Shown here: positions 41,326 through 50,982 of the stretch, piece by piece
Position numbering within the stretch: the first letter of the stretch is position 1
Layout: each line of letters begins with the position of its first letter
Origin: JAKPAM01 sp047601745
GTDB taxonomy: Bacteria > Pseudomonadota > Gammaproteobacteria > Burkholderiales > Burkholderiaceae_E
DNA: 64,000 nucleotides
Reading direction: 5' to 3'
NCBI GenBank assembly: GCA_047601745.1
Contig: JASGIS010000001.1
Coordinates: forward strand, 4,402,001-4,466,000
Notes under the pieces: model-generated
Seen by the model: the letters and a program-made list of their open reading frames with translations, nothing else
Databases searched by the model: none
What the model was told of the DNA's origin: nothing
Position numbers and translations under genes: made by a program

Positions 41326-41742
41326 TCACTTGGCGGGCAGCTTGGTCTGCACGAACTGGTTGAATTCGGCGATCGCCGCGTTGGCCGCCTTGTTGTGCCG
41401 GTCGGCCAGCGCCTGCTGCGCGGTCGCGAAATCCTGGATGCACTGCTTGTAGGCGTCGACCTGGCCGCGGATCTGGTCGGCCACGACCTGGCTGGTGATC
41501 TGCGGCGGGATCAATGGCGCCTCGCACTTGTGGGCCGGCATCGGCTCCTGCGTCGATTCGGCGGCCTGGGTCTGGGCCTGCGTCTGGGCCTGGGCGGCGG
41601 CGATCGGCGCCAGCACCGCCAGGGCTGCCAGCGTCAGCGCCGGCATCGGCGAGCGGCCGCGTCGGCCGGCGGTCGCCGGCAAGGACGAGGAAGACGAACG
41701 GATGATATTGGCGCACGCGGCGCGAAGGCGGGCAAAGGACAT
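41326..41742 (-). CDS. Small secreted Gln-rich protein
   Basis: 138 residues from the ATG at 41742, supported by GGAGG 5 bases upstream. A long Ser/Arg-rich n-region precedes a signal-type hydrophobic segment (PALTLAALAVLAPIAAAQ). The mature part has a tandem Gln-Thr-Gln-Ala stretch and a helical domain (SQVVADQIRGQVDAYKQCIQ) with two Cys. It resembles small periplasmic proteins of unknown function with a helical DUF. No named family recognised. Confidence 0.62.
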   Translation of the reverse strand: MSFARLRAACANIIRSSSSSLPATAGRRGRSPMPALTLAALAVLAPIAAAQAQTQAQTQAAESTQEPMPAHKCEAPLIPPQITSQVVADQIRGQVDAYKQCIQDFATAQQALADRHNKAANAAIAEFNQFVQTKLPAK

Positions 41743-41834
41743 GAAGGCCTCCGTGGACGAAGTATCGATGAAGGATGGGCGGCGGCGTTCCGGCGGTGAT
41801 GGCGGCGGACGGGCGGCGGCGATCGGCATCGGGC

Positions 41835-42209
41835 TCACGGATGGCTGCGGGCGACCAGCGTGACGCCGGCGCAGATCAGTCCGAGGCCGAGCCAGCCGCC
41901 GGCGCCCAGCGTCTCGCCGAGCCAGACGCGGGCGATCAGCGCGTTGACGATGTAGCCGATCGACAGCATCGGATAAGCGATCGTCACCGGTACGCGCGTC
42001 AGCGCGATGATCCAGACGACCAGGCTGATCGCATAGCAGGCGAAGCCCAGCAGGTACGGCCATTGCGACAGCACGCGGATCGCGATGTCGATCGGCGACC
42101 CGCCGAACGGGTCGGCGCCCAGGCGCGTGCCGCCGAGCCTGAGCATCACCTGCGCGATGGCGTTGAGCAGGACGCCCGACAGGATGAGCAGCAGATTGGC
42201 GAAGGACAT
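41835..42209 (-). CDS. SMR/EamA-like small membrane transporter
   Basis: 124 residues with four membrane helices. It opens MSFANLLLILSGVLLNAIAQ, with the conserved GxxLNxxAQxxLRxG pattern of the ArnE/EmrE-like drug/metabolite superfamily, and ends with GGWLGLGLICAGVTLVAR. The centre (VWIIALTRVPVTIAYPMLS) matches the 'P-x-x-x-A-Y-P' turn of the undecaprenyl-aminoarabinose flippase subunits. The substrate is unknown. It starts just after the dehydratase-like gene and probably shares its transcript. Confidence 0.82.
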   Translation of the reverse strand: MSFANLLLILSGVLLNAIAQVMLRLGGTRLGADPFGGSPIDIAIRVLSQWPYLLGFACYAISLVVWIIALTRVPVTIAYPMLSIGYIVNALIARVWLGETLGAGGWLGLGLICAGVTLVARSHP

Positions 42210-42235
42210 GAGGACGTGAACCCGGAGTCGGTCGG

Positions 42236-43225
42236 TCAGGCGGTGGGAACGTCGGTGCGCGCGAGCACGCGCGCGTAGACGTCGTGGTCGACGTTGCCGC
42301 CCGTCAGCGTCAGGCCGATGACCTGGCCGGCGATCCGGTCGCGATGGCGCAGCGCGGCGGCCAGCGCCGCGGCCCCGGCGCCTTCGGCGGCGTTGTGCGT
42401 ATCGATGAACAGCATCTTCATCGCGGCGGCGATCTCGCCGTCGTCGACCTGCACGAGGTCGGCCAGCGCGCTGCCCAGGATCTGCACGACGTCCGGGTCG
42501 GGCGTGCGGCAGGCCAGGCCGTCGGCCAGCCGCGTGGTCACCGGCGCCTCGACGACCTTGCCCGCCGACACCGACAGCGCGAAGGCCGGCGCCTGGGCGG
42601 AGACGACGCCGATGATGTCGAAGCGTCGCCGCAGCGCGCCGCGGGCGGCGACGGCGGCGGCCGCGCCCGATCCCATGCCGATCGGCACGTAGACGCGCTG
42701 CAGGTCGGGCACCGATTCGAAGAACTCGAGCCAGTACGAGGCGACGCCGGCCACCAGTTCCGGATGGAACGACGGCACCATGTGCAGGTTGCGTTCGGCG
42801 GCCAGCGCCGTCGCGTGTTCGCGGGCGGCCTGGAAGTCCTCGCCGTGCTCGATCAACTGCGCGCCGAGCGCGCGCATCGCCGCGTTCTTCTCGCGGCTGT
42901 TGCCGTGGGGCACGACGATCGTCGCCCGGATGCCCGATTCGCGCGCGGCGAACGCCACCGACTGGCCGTGGTTGCCGCGGGTCGCGGTGATGACGCCGTC
43001 GGGGCGGCCGGCGCCCAGCCGTCCCTGCGCCAGCGCATCGAAATAGACGAGCCCGCCGCGCAGCTTGAACGCGCCGGTCGGCGTGTGGTTCTCGTGTTTG
43101 ACCCAGGCCGTCGCGCCGAGCCGCCGGCACAGTTGCGGCCACGCGTATTGCAGCGTCGGGGCGACCGATCGATAGACCAGTGAACGGGCGGTGGCCAGGC
43201 GGGACGCGGTGGGCAATCGGAGCAT
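42236..43225 (-). CDS. Threonine/serine dehydratase-like PLP enzyme
   Basis: 329 residues from the ATG at 43225, PLP fold type II. The PLP lysine is in HTPTGAFKLRGGLVYFD, the substrate loop in ATRGNHGQSVAFAA, and the phosphate-binding Gly loop in IGMGSGAAAAVAA. It lacks the C-terminal ACT-like regulatory domain of biosynthetic IlvA (about 500 residues), so it is a catabolic-type threonine/serine dehydratase or a relative such as a hydroxyaspartate or diaminopropionate enzyme. Divergent from parE across 152 bp. Confidence 0.82.
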   Translation of the reverse strand: MLRLPTASRLATARSLVYRSVAPTLQYAWPQLCRRLGATAWVKHENHTPTGAFKLRGGLVYFDALAQGRLGAGRPDGVITATRGNHGQSVAFAARESGIRATIVVPHGNSREKNAAMRALGAQLIEHGEDFQAAREHATALAAERNLHMVPSFHPELVAGVASYWLEFFESVPDLQRVYVPIGMGSGAAAAVAARGALRRRFDIIGVVSAQAPAFALSVSAGKVVEAPVTTRLADGLACRTPDPDVVQILGSALADLVQVDDGEIAAAMKMLFIDTHNAAEGAGAAALAAALRHRDRIAGQVIGLTLTGGNVDHDVYARVLARTDVPTA

Positions 43226-43318
43226 GGCGGCGATGACGAGGTGGCGGAGGTGTTGCGGCGATGCCGTCGGATTCGCGACCCGGGGCGCGCGGCCGCGGGG
43301 CCGTGCAGGGGCGCGACG

Positions 43319-43324
43319 TACAAT
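43319..43324 (+). promoter_or_regulatory. Possible -10 element of parE
   Basis: TACAAT stands out in very GC-rich sequence 53 bp before the parE start, in the gap shared with the divergent dehydratase-like gene. No clear -35 box lies 16-18 bp upstream, so this is tentative. Confidence 0.3.
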
Positions 43325-43377
43325 TGCGCCCTCGAATCTTCTCACAGCCCGGCCGATCGATCGGCCGGGACTCCTCT

Positions 43378-45357
43378 ATGGCGACTCGCAGCGCAGAGTA
43401 CAGCGAATCCTCGATCAAGGTCCTCAAGGGGCTCGAACCCGTCAAGCAGCGGCCCGGCATGTACACCCGTACCGAGAGCCCGCTGCACATCATCCAGGAG
43501 GTCATCGACAACGCGGCCGATGAGGCGCTGGCCGGCCAATGCCGCGAGATCGTGGTCACGCTGCACGCCGACGGCAGCGTCGCGGTCGAGGACGACGGTC
43601 GCGGCATCCCGGTCGGCCTGCACCCCGAGGAGCAGGTGCCGGTCGTCGAGATCGTCTTCACGCGGCTGCACGCGGGCGGCAAGTTCGACAAGCAGGGCAA
43701 GGGCGCGTACAGCTTCTCGGGCGGCCTGCACGGCGTCGGCGTGTCGGTGACCAACGCGCTGTCGCGCCGGCTCGAGGTCGTCGTCTGGCGCGACGGCACG
43801 GTCAACCGGATCGCGTTCGAACACGGCGACGTCGTCGAGCCGCTGCGCAGCGAGCCGGCGGCGCGCGGCGAGCGCAAGAGCGGCACGCGCGTGCGCGCCT
43901 GGCCCGACGCGCGCTATTTCGATACGCCGCAGATCGCCGCCAACGATCTGATCGGCCTGCTGCGTTCGAAGGCCGTGCTGCTGCCCGGCGTGCGCGTGTC
44001 GCTGATCGACGAGAAGAGCGGCCGCAGCCAGACCTGGCACTACGCCGACGGCCTGCGCGGCTACCTGACCGAGGCGCTGGCCGCGGGCAGCGGCAGCGAG
44101 CCGCTGATCCCGCTGTTCGAGGGCGAGCAGTACGTCGGTGCCGGGCACGACACCTTCGCCGAAGGCGAGGGCGCGCAGTGGGCGGTGGTCTGGACCGAGG
44201 AAGGCCCGCTGGTGCGCGAGTCGTACGTGAACCTGATTCCGACGCCGGCCGGCGGCACGCACGAGTCCGGCCTGCGCGAAGGCCTGTTCGGCGCGGTCAA
44301 GAGCTTCGTCGAGCTGCACGGGCTGCTGCCCAAGGGCGTCAAGCTGCTGCCGGAGGACGTGTTCGCGCGCGCCAGCTTCGTGCTGTCGGCCAAGGTGCTC
44401 GATCCGCAGTTCCAGGGCCAGATCAAGGAGCGGCTGAACTCGCGCGACGCGGTGCGGCTGGTCGGTTCGATGGCGCGCCCGCAGCTCGAGCTGTGGCTGA
44501 ACCAGCACGTCGACCACGGCCGCAAGCTGGCCGAGCTGGTCGTGCGGCAGGCGCAGGCGCGCACGCGCGCCGCGCAGAAGGTCGAGAAGCGCAAGAGTTC
44601 GGGCGTGGCCGTGCTGCCGGGCAAGCTGACCGACTGCGAATCGACCGACATCGCGCGCAACGAGCTGTTCCTGGTCGAGGGCGATTCGGCCGGCGGTTCG
44701 GCCAAGATGGGGCGCAACAAGGAGTTCCAGGCGATCCTGCCGCTGCGCGGCAAGGTGCTCAACACCTGGGAGACCGAGCGCGACCGGCTGTTCGCCAACA
44801 ACGAGGTGCACGACATCGCGGTGGCGATCGGCGTCGATCCGCACCCGGCCGGCGCCGCCGTCGATCTGTCGAACCTGCGCTACGGCAAGATCTGCGTGCT
44901 GTCGGACGCCGACGTCGACGGCTCGCACATCCAGGTGCTGTTGCTGACGCTGTTCTTCCGGCACTTTCCGACGCTGGTCGAGCGCGGCCACGTGCACATC
45001 GCCCGTCCGCCGCTGTTCCGCGTCGACGTGCCGGCGCAGGGCAAGCGGCCGCTGCGCAAGCTGTACTGCCTGGACGAGGGCGAGCTGCGCCACGTCGAGG
45101 ACAAGCTGCGCAAGGAGGGCGTGCGCGAAGGCAGTTGGGACATCTCGCGGTTCAAGGGCCTGGGCGAGATGAACGCCGAGCAGTTGTGGGAGACGACGAT
45201 GAACCCGGACACGCGGCGGCTGCTGCCGGTGACGCTGGGCATGATCGGGGCATCGCTGACCGCGCAGCGTTTCACGATGCTGATGGGCAAGGGCGAGGCC
45301 GCCGCGCGGCGCGCATGGATCGAAGAGCGCGGCAACGAAGCCGAAGTGGATATCTGA
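43378..45357 (+). CDS. parE: DNA topoisomerase IV subunit B
   Basis: 659 residues. GHKL ATPase domain: EVIDNAADEALAG (Asn for Mg2+), DDGRGIPVG and FSGGLHGVGVSVTNALS. Toprim domain: LFLVEGDSAGGSAK (EGDSAGG) and LSDADVDGSHI. The length of about 650 and the adjoining parC identify topoisomerase IV rather than GyrB (about 800 residues in most proteobacteria). With ParC it decatenates replicated chromosomes. One base separates the stop from the parC start, so the two are co-translated. Confidence 0.95.
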   Translation: MATRSAEYSESSIKVLKGLEPVKQRPGMYTRTESPLHIIQEVIDNAADEALAGQCREIVVTLHADGSVAVEDDGRGIPVGLHPEEQVPVVEIVFTRLHAGGKFDKQGKGAYSFSGGLHGVGVSVTNALSRRLEVVVWRDGTVNRIAFEHGDVVEPLRSEPAARGERKSGTRVRAWPDARYFDTPQIAANDLIGLLRSKAVLLPGVRVSLIDEKSGRSQTWHYADGLRGYLTEALAAGSGSEPLIPLFEGEQYVGAGHDTFAEGEGAQWAVVWTEEGPLVRESYVNLIPTPAGGTHESGLREGLFGAVKSFVELHGLLPKGVKLLPEDVFARASFVLSAKVLDPQFQGQIKERLNSRDAVRLVGSMARPQLELWLNQHVDHGRKLAELVVRQAQARTRAAQKVEKRKSSGVAVLPGKLTDCESTDIARNELFLVEGDSAGGSAKMGRNKEFQAILPLRGKVLNTWETERDRLFANNEVHDIAVAIGVDPHPAGAAVDLSNLRYGKICVLSDADVDGSHIQVLLLTLFFRHFPTLVERGHVHIARPPLFRVDVPAQGKRPLRKLYCLDEGELRHVEDKLRKEGVREGSWDISRFKGLGEMNAEQLWETTMNPDTRRLLPVTLGMIGASLTAQRFTMLMGKGEAAARRAWIEERGNEAEVDI

Positions 45358-45358
45358 G

Positions 45359-47716
45359 ATGACCGAGGACCTGTTCTCCAACCTGCCCGGGGATGCCGCC
45401 GGCGGCGGCAGCGGCGGCGACGGCGACGAGGCGCTGACGCTGGCCGATTACGCCGAGCGCGCTTACCTCGACTACGCGGTGTCGGTCGTCAAGGGCCGGG
45501 CGCTGCCCGACGTCTGCGACGGGCAGAAGCCGGTGCAGCGGCGCATCCTGTACGCGATGAACGAAATGGGGCTGGGGCCGACGGCCAAGCCGGTCAAGTC
45601 GGCGCGCGTCGTCGGCGACGTGCTCGGCAAGTACCATCCGCACGGCGACGTGGCCGCTTATGAAGCGCTGGTGCGGATGGCGCAGGGCTTCGCGATGCGC
45701 TATCCGCTGATCGACGGCCAGGGCAACTTCGGTTCGCGCGACGGCGACGGCGCGGCAGCGATGCGCTACACCGAGGCGCGGCTGACGCCGTACTCGCGGC
45801 TGCTGCTGGACGAGATCGACCTGGGCACCGTCGATTTCCTGCCCAACTACGACGGCTCGTCGCGCGAACCGCGGCAGTTGCCGGCGCGGCTGCCGATGGT
45901 GCTGCTCAACGGCGCGTCGGGCATCGCGGTCGGCATGGCCACCGAGATCCCGTCGCACAACCTGCGCGAGGTCGCCGAGGCGGCGATCGCGGTGATCAAG
46001 GATCCGCAGATCGGCATCGAAGGGATCTGCGAACTGCTGCCCGGCCCGGATTTTCCCGGCGGCGGCCAGATCATCACGCCGGCCGACGAGATCCGCGACA
46101 TCTACGCGAGCGGCCGCGGTTCGATCAAGGTCCGCGCGCGGCACGCGATCGAGGACCGCGCGCGCGGCCAGTGGCAGCTCGTGATCCACGAACTGCCGCA
46201 CGGCGTGTCGGCGCAGAAGGTGCTCGAAGAGATCGAGGAGCTGACGAACCCGAAGGTGCGCACCGGCAAGAAATCGCTGACGCCCGAGCAGCTCCAGCTC
46301 AAGCAGACGATGCTCGGCGTGCTGGACGCCGTGCGCGACGAGGCCGGCAAGGACGCGGCCGTGCGGCTGGTGTTCGAGCCGAAATCCTCGCGCATCGACC
46401 AGCAGGAGATGCTGACGATCCTGCTGGCCAACACCAGCCTCGAGACCAGCGTGCCGATGAACCTGGTGATGATCGGCATCGACGGCCGGCCGCGCCAGAA
46501 GGCGCTGCCCGAGATCCTGTCCGAGTGGGCGACGTTCCGCATCGACACCGTCACCCGGCGCACGCGCTTCAGGCTCGGCAAGGTCGACGACCGGATCCAC
46601 ATCCTCGAAGGCCGGCAGCTCGTGCTGCTGAACATCGACGAGGTGATCCGCATCATCCGCCAGTCCGACGAGCCCAAGCCCGCGCTGATCGCCGCGTTCG
46701 GGCTGACCGACCGGCAGGCCGAGGACATCCTGGAGATCCGGCTGCGGCAGCTCGCCCGGCTCGAAGCGATCAAGATCGAGCAGGAGTTGAAGGCGCTGCG
46801 CGACGAGAAGAGCGGGCTCGAGGCGCTGCTGGCGAACCCCGGCGCGATGCGCCGCCAGGTCATCAAGGAGATCCAGCAGGACGCCAAGCAGTACGGCGAC
46901 GATCGCCGCACGCTGATCGAGGCCGCCGAGCGCGCGGTCGCCGAGGTCAAGGTCGTCGAAGAGCCGGTGACCGTCATCGTCTCCGAGCGCGGCTGGGTCC
47001 GCGCGCGCCAGGGGCACGGGCACGACTGGACGCAGTTCGGCTTCAAGGCCGGCGATGCGTTCGACGGCGCGTTCGAGGTGCGCACGACCGACCAGTTGCT
47101 GGCGCTGGCCACCAACGGCAAGGCGTATTCGATTCCGGTCAGCCAGTTGCCGTCGGCGCGCGGCGACGGCAGTCCGATCACCAGCTTCATCGAACTCGAA
47201 CCCGGCGCCCGCATCGCGCACGCGCTGGCGGCGCCGGCCGACACCGGCCTGCTGCTGAGCACGGCCAACGGCTACGGCCTGCTGTGCCAGGCGTCCGACC
47301 TGGTCGGACGGACCCGCTCGGGCAAGAGCTTCGCATCGCTCGAAGACGGCGACCGGCTGCTGCGCCCGGCGCTGTTCCGGCCCGGCATGGACCGCGTGCT
47401 GTGCGTGTCGACGCAGGGCAAGGCGCTGTCGTTCGCGGTCGGCGAGGTCAAGGTGCTGAAGAACGGCGGGCGCGGCGTGATCCTGATGGGCCTCGACGAC
47501 AAGGATCCGCTGCGCCAGGCCATCGTGTATGGGGCCGCCGGCGTGCTGATCGAAGGCATCGGCCGCGGCGCCAAGCCGGTCGAACGCCGGTTCACGACCG
47601 CCGCGCTCGGCGACTACGACGGCGCGCGGGCGCGCAAGGGCCGCTTCCTCGAACCGCGCATCAAGGATGCGCGCCTGAGCCTGCCCCGCGACGGCGCGCC
47701 CGACGGCGGCCGCTGA
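45359..47716 (+). CDS. parC: DNA topoisomerase IV subunit A
   Basis: 785 residues. The catalytic tyrosine is Tyr137 in AAAMRYTEARL. The quinolone region reads KYHPHGDVAAYEALV: Val98 stands where Escherichia coli ParC has Ser80, while Glu102 matches Glu84. The N-terminus has a Gly/Asp-rich extension (PGDAAGGGSGGDGDE). A C-terminal beta-pinwheel with blades such as DQLLALATNGKAYSI follows (about 520-750). No GyrA-box of the gyrase type (QRRGGKG) is seen, as expected for ParC. It forms the DNA-cutting half of topoisomerase IV with the upstream ParE. Confidence 0.95.
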   Translation: MTEDLFSNLPGDAAGGGSGGDGDEALTLADYAERAYLDYAVSVVKGRALPDVCDGQKPVQRRILYAMNEMGLGPTAKPVKSARVVGDVLGKYHPHGDVAAYEALVRMAQGFAMRYPLIDGQGNFGSRDGDGAAAMRYTEARLTPYSRLLLDEIDLGTVDFLPNYDGSSREPRQLPARLPMVLLNGASGIAVGMATEIPSHNLREVAEAAIAVIKDPQIGIEGICELLPGPDFPGGGQIITPADEIRDIYASGRGSIKVRARHAIEDRARGQWQLVIHELPHGVSAQKVLEEIEELTNPKVRTGKKSLTPEQLQLKQTMLGVLDAVRDEAGKDAAVRLVFEPKSSRIDQQEMLTILLANTSLETSVPMNLVMIGIDGRPRQKALPEILSEWATFRIDTVTRRTRFRLGKVDDRIHILEGRQLVLLNIDEVIRIIRQSDEPKPALIAAFGLTDRQAEDILEIRLRQLARLEAIKIEQELKALRDEKSGLEALLANPGAMRRQVIKEIQQDAKQYGDDRRTLIEAAERAVAEVKVVEEPVTVIVSERGWVRARQGHGHDWTQFGFKAGDAFDGAFEVRTTDQLLALATNGKAYSIPVSQLPSARGDGSPITSFIELEPGARIAHALAAPADTGLLLSTANGYGLLCQASDLVGRTRSGKSFASLEDGDRLLRPALFRPGMDRVLCVSTQGKALSFAVGEVKVLKNGGRGVILMGLDDKDPLRQAIVYGAAGVLIEGIGRGAKPVERRFTTAALGDYDGARARKGRFLEPRIKDARLSLPRDGAPDGGR

Positions 47717-47802
47717 CGGGCCGCGATCGACGGCGGCCGCTGACGGTGGCATCCGACGGCGCCGCCCCCCATTTCGCTCATTTGCAACCAGGACTACGCA
47801 TC

Positions 47803-48936
47803 GTGACTTCAATGACCTCTCCAGCCGCCGGCACCGCCGCGGCGCCCGCGCCGATGACGTTCGAAGAACGGACGACCGCCTCCGGCCACCGGATCGGCTT
47901 CGCCACGCTCGATCGGCCGCGCCAGTTGAACGCGCTGAACCTGCAGATGTGCCAGATGATGCTCGACCAGTTCCGCGCCTGGCAGTCGGACGAAGGGATC
48001 GTGGCCGTGGTGCTGCAGGGCGCCGGCGACAAGGGTTTCTGCGCCGGCGGCGACGTCGCCGACGTGATCCGCCGGGTCCGCGAGGGCGGGCCGCAGCGTT
48101 TCGTCTACGGCGATGCGTTCTTCGACGTCGAGTACCAGCTCGACTACCTGATCCACACGTTCGGCAAGCCGTTCATCGCTTATTCGCACGGCGTGTGCAT
48201 GGGCGGCGGCGTCGGCCTGTTCGCCGGTGCCAGCCATCGCGTGCTGGCCGAGCGCACGAAGCTGGCGATGCCCGAGATCCACATCGGCCTGTTTCCGGAT
48301 GTCGGCGGCGGCTTCTTCCTGAATCGGGTGCCGGCGGGCATCGGCCGCATCCTGGCGCTGACCGGCCTGATCATCAACGAGGCCGACGCGCTGTTCGCCG
48401 GCCTGGCCGACGCGTTCGTGCCGCTGGAGATGCGCGACGCGCTGTGGGCCGACCTGCTGGCGCAGCCGTTCACCGGCCAGGCCCGCCGCGATCGCGAGAT
48501 CGTATCGATGCGCATGCTGGCCGCCGCGCGCCGGGCCGCGTCGGGGCTGCCGGAGTCGAACCTGCGCAGCTACTTCGATGCGCTGCGCGTGATCGCCGCG
48601 ATGCCGACCGTGACGGCGCTGCGCGACGCGCTGCTGGCGGCCGCCCAGGAAGATCCGTGGTTCGAGACGCCGGCGGCCAGCCTCGCCAACGGCTCGCCGA
48701 CGGCCGCCTTCGTGACCTTCGAGTACCTGGAGCGCTGCCGGCACCTGTCGCTGCGCGAGGTGCTGACGCTCGATCTGGTGCTGGCGACGAATTTCCAGCG
48801 CCGCCCGGATTTCGTCGAAGGGGTCCGCGCGCTGCTGATCGACAAGGACAAGTCGCCGAAGTGGTCGCCGGCGAGCTTCGACGACGTCGATCGCGCCGAC
48901 GTGCTCGCGCATTTCAGCCTCGACGGTCTTCGGTGA
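47803..48936 (+). CDS. Enoyl-CoA hydratase/isomerase family, 3-hydroxyisobutyryl-CoA hydrolase-like
   Basis: 377 residues from a GTG at 47803 (AGGA upstream; ATG 47812 is the alternative). Crotonase fold: TLDRPRQLNALNLQM, the oxyanion segment GDKGFCAGGDVADV, and SHGVCMGGGVGLFAGASHRV. Length (about 370 instead of 260), the Glu in MPEIHIGLFPDVGGGFFLNR and the C-terminal TFEYLERCRHLSLREVL fit the 3-hydroxyisobutyryl-CoA hydrolase subgroup (valine breakdown) rather than plain enoyl-CoA hydratase. Substrate not proven. It stands alone between parC and htpG. Confidence 0.85.
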   Translation: MTSMTSPAAGTAAAPAPMTFEERTTASGHRIGFATLDRPRQLNALNLQMCQMMLDQFRAWQSDEGIVAVVLQGAGDKGFCAGGDVADVIRRVREGGPQRFVYGDAFFDVEYQLDYLIHTFGKPFIAYSHGVCMGGGVGLFAGASHRVLAERTKLAMPEIHIGLFPDVGGGFFLNRVPAGIGRILALTGLIINEADALFAGLADAFVPLEMRDALWADLLAQPFTGQARRDREIVSMRMLAAARRAASGLPESNLRSYFDALRVIAAMPTVTALRDALLAAAQEDPWFETPAASLANGSPTAAFVTFEYLERCRHLSLREVLTLDLVLATNFQRRPDFVEGVRALLIDKDKSPKWSPASFDDVDRADVLAHFSLDGLR

Positions 48937-49038
48937 TCGGCGTGCCCTCTTGAAATCGGCCGTGGCCGTCCCTATCACCATCACCGCCACGTTCATCAAC
49001 CGGATGTCGGATCCTTTCGACCAGACCACTACGCAACC

Positions 49039-50982
49039 ATGGGCACGATGAAGGAAACACTGGGCTTCCAGACAGAAGTCAAGCAACTGCTGCAGTTGAT
49101 GATCCATTCGCTGTACAGCAATCGCGAAATCTTCCTGCGCGAACTGATCTCGAACGCGTCGGACGCCTGCGACAAGCTGCGCTTCGAGTCGATCGACAAA
49201 CCCGAGCTGCTCGAGGACGGCGCCGAGCTGAAGATCCGCGTCGATTTCGACAAGGCGGCGCGTACGATCAGCATCAGCGACAACGGCATCGGCATGTCGC
49301 GCGACGAGGCGGTCGCCAATCTGGGCACGATCGCGCGCTCGGGCACGCGCGAGTTCTTCTCGCAGCTTTCCGGCGATCGCAGCCGCGATTCGCAACTGAT
49401 CGGCCAGTTCGGTGTCGGCTTCTATTCGTCGTTCATCGTCGCCGACCGGGTCACGGTGCTGACGCGCCGGGCGGGCCTGCCGGCCGACCAGGGCGTACGC
49501 TGGGAATCCGACGGCAGCGGCGAGTTCTCGGTCGAGACGATCGATCGCCCCGAGCGCGGCACGACGGTCGTGCTGCACCTGCGCGCGGCGGGCCCGGATG
49601 CCGAGGCCGACGATGCCGATTCGCCCGACGACCTGCTGTCGACGTGGAAGCTGCGCCAGATCATCCGCACGTATTCGGATCACATCTCGCTGCCGATCGA
49701 GATGCGCAAGGAGCAGTGGGACAAGGATAAGGGCGAGCAGGTGCTGCTCGACGAGTTCGAGACCGTCAACCAGGCCAGCGCGTTGTGGACGCGGCCGCGC
49801 AACGAGATCACCGACGAGCAGTACAAGGAGTTCTACAAGCACGTCACGCACGATTTCGCCGATCCGCTGGCGTACACGCACAACCGCGTCGAAGGACGCA
49901 CCGAGTACACGCAACTGCTGTTCGTGCCGGCCAAGGCGCCGCACGACATCTGGGATCGCCAGAACCGCCGGGGCATCAGGCTGTACGTGCGCCGCGTGTT
50001 CATCATGGACGACGCCGAGCAGTTGATGCCGGTGTACCTGCGCTTCGTGCGCGGCATCGTCGACTCGAACGACCTGCCGCTGAACGTCTCGCGCGAGATC
50101 CTGCAGGAGTCGCGCGACGTCAAGGCGATCCGCGACGGCTGCACGAAGCGCGTGCTGACGATGCTCGAAGACCTGGCCGAGAACCGCAAGGACGACTACG
50201 CGACGTTCTGGAAAGAGTTCGGCCAGGTGCTCAAGGAAGGGCTCGGCGAGGACTTCGCGAACCAGGAGCGGATCGCCAAGCTGCTTCGCTTCGCGAGCAC
50301 GCATACCGATTCGGCCGAGCAGACGGTCGCGCTGGCCGATTACGTGGGCCGGATGAAGGAAGGCCAGGACAAGATCTACTACGTGACCGGCGAGACCGAC
50401 GCGGCCGCGCGCAACAGCCCGCATCTCGAGGTGTTCCGCAAGAAGGGCATCGAAGTGCTGCTGATGACCGACCGCGTCGACGAATGGGCGCTGTCGTTCC
50501 TGACGCAGTTCGACGGCAAGGAGCTGGTATCGGTCGCCCGCGGCGGACTGGACCTGGGCAAGCTCGAGGACGAGACCGAAAAACAGGAAACCGAGAAGGT
50601 CTCCGAAGAGTTCAAGGATCTGGTCGAGCGGATCACCAAGAGCCTGGGCGAGCAGGTCAAGTCGGTGCGCGTGACCAACCGCCTGACCGACTCGCCGTCC
50701 TGCCTGGTGTCCGACGAAGGCGACATCAGCGGCAACCTCGAGCGCCTGCTCAAGCAGGCCGGCCAGAAGGCGCCCGATCGCAAGCCGATCCTCGAGATCA
50801 ACCCCGGGCATCCGCTGGTGCAGCGGCTCAAGGCGGGCACCAGCGACGAGTCCACGCAGTTCGACGACTGGTCGCAGCTTCTGTTCGATCAGGCGCATCT
50901 GGCCGAGGGCGGGCAACTGAAGGATCCGGCCTCGTTCGTGCGGCGGATGAACGGCATGCTGCTGGCGCTGGCGCGTGGCTGA
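49039..50982 (+). CDS. htpG: Molecular chaperone HtpG (Hsp90)
   Basis: 647 residues. N-terminal GHKL ATPase: ELISNASDACDKLRFES, SDNGIGMS and GQFGVGFYSSFIVAD; middle domain with RRVFIMDDAEQLMPVYLRF and SREILQESRDVKAIR; C-terminal dimerisation domain to the end. Standard length, without the eukaryotic charged linker. Cytoplasmic ATP-dependent chaperone acting with DnaK. Its last 8 bp overlap the glycosylase gene, which may be translated by coupling. I see no CIRCE-type element upstream. Confidence 0.96.
   Translation: MGTMKETLGFQTEVKQLLQLMIHSLYSNREIFLRELISNASDACDKLRFESIDKPELLEDGAELKIRVDFDKAARTISISDNGIGMSRDEAVANLGTIARSGTREFFSQLSGDRSRDSQLIGQFGVGFYSSFIVADRVTVLTRRAGLPADQGVRWESDGSGEFSVETIDRPERGTTVVLHLRAAGPDAEADDADSPDDLLSTWKLRQIIRTYSDHISLPIEMRKEQWDKDKGEQVLLDEFETVNQASALWTRPRNEITDEQYKEFYKHVTHDFADPLAYTHNRVEGRTEYTQLLFVPAKAPHDIWDRQNRRGIRLYVRRVFIMDDAEQLMPVYLRFVRGIVDSNDLPLNVSREILQESRDVKAIRDGCTKRVLTMLEDLAENRKDDYATFWKEFGQVLKEGLGEDFANQERIAKLLRFASTHTDSAEQTVALADYVGRMKEGQDKIYYVTGETDAAARNSPHLEVFRKKGIEVLLMTDRVDEWALSFLTQFDGKELVSVARGGLDLGKLEDETEKQETEKVSEEFKDLVERITKSLGEQVKSVRVTNRLTDSPSCLVSDEGDISGNLERLLKQAGQKAPDRKPILEINPGHPLVQRLKAGTSDESTQFDDWSQLLFDQAHLAEGGQLKDPASFVRRMNGMLLALARG

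Noticed and set aside
47809..50916. A 1035-codon minus-strand frame across the crotonase gene and htpG
   Set aside because: Antisense shadow of two conserved genes; no start signal and no motif.
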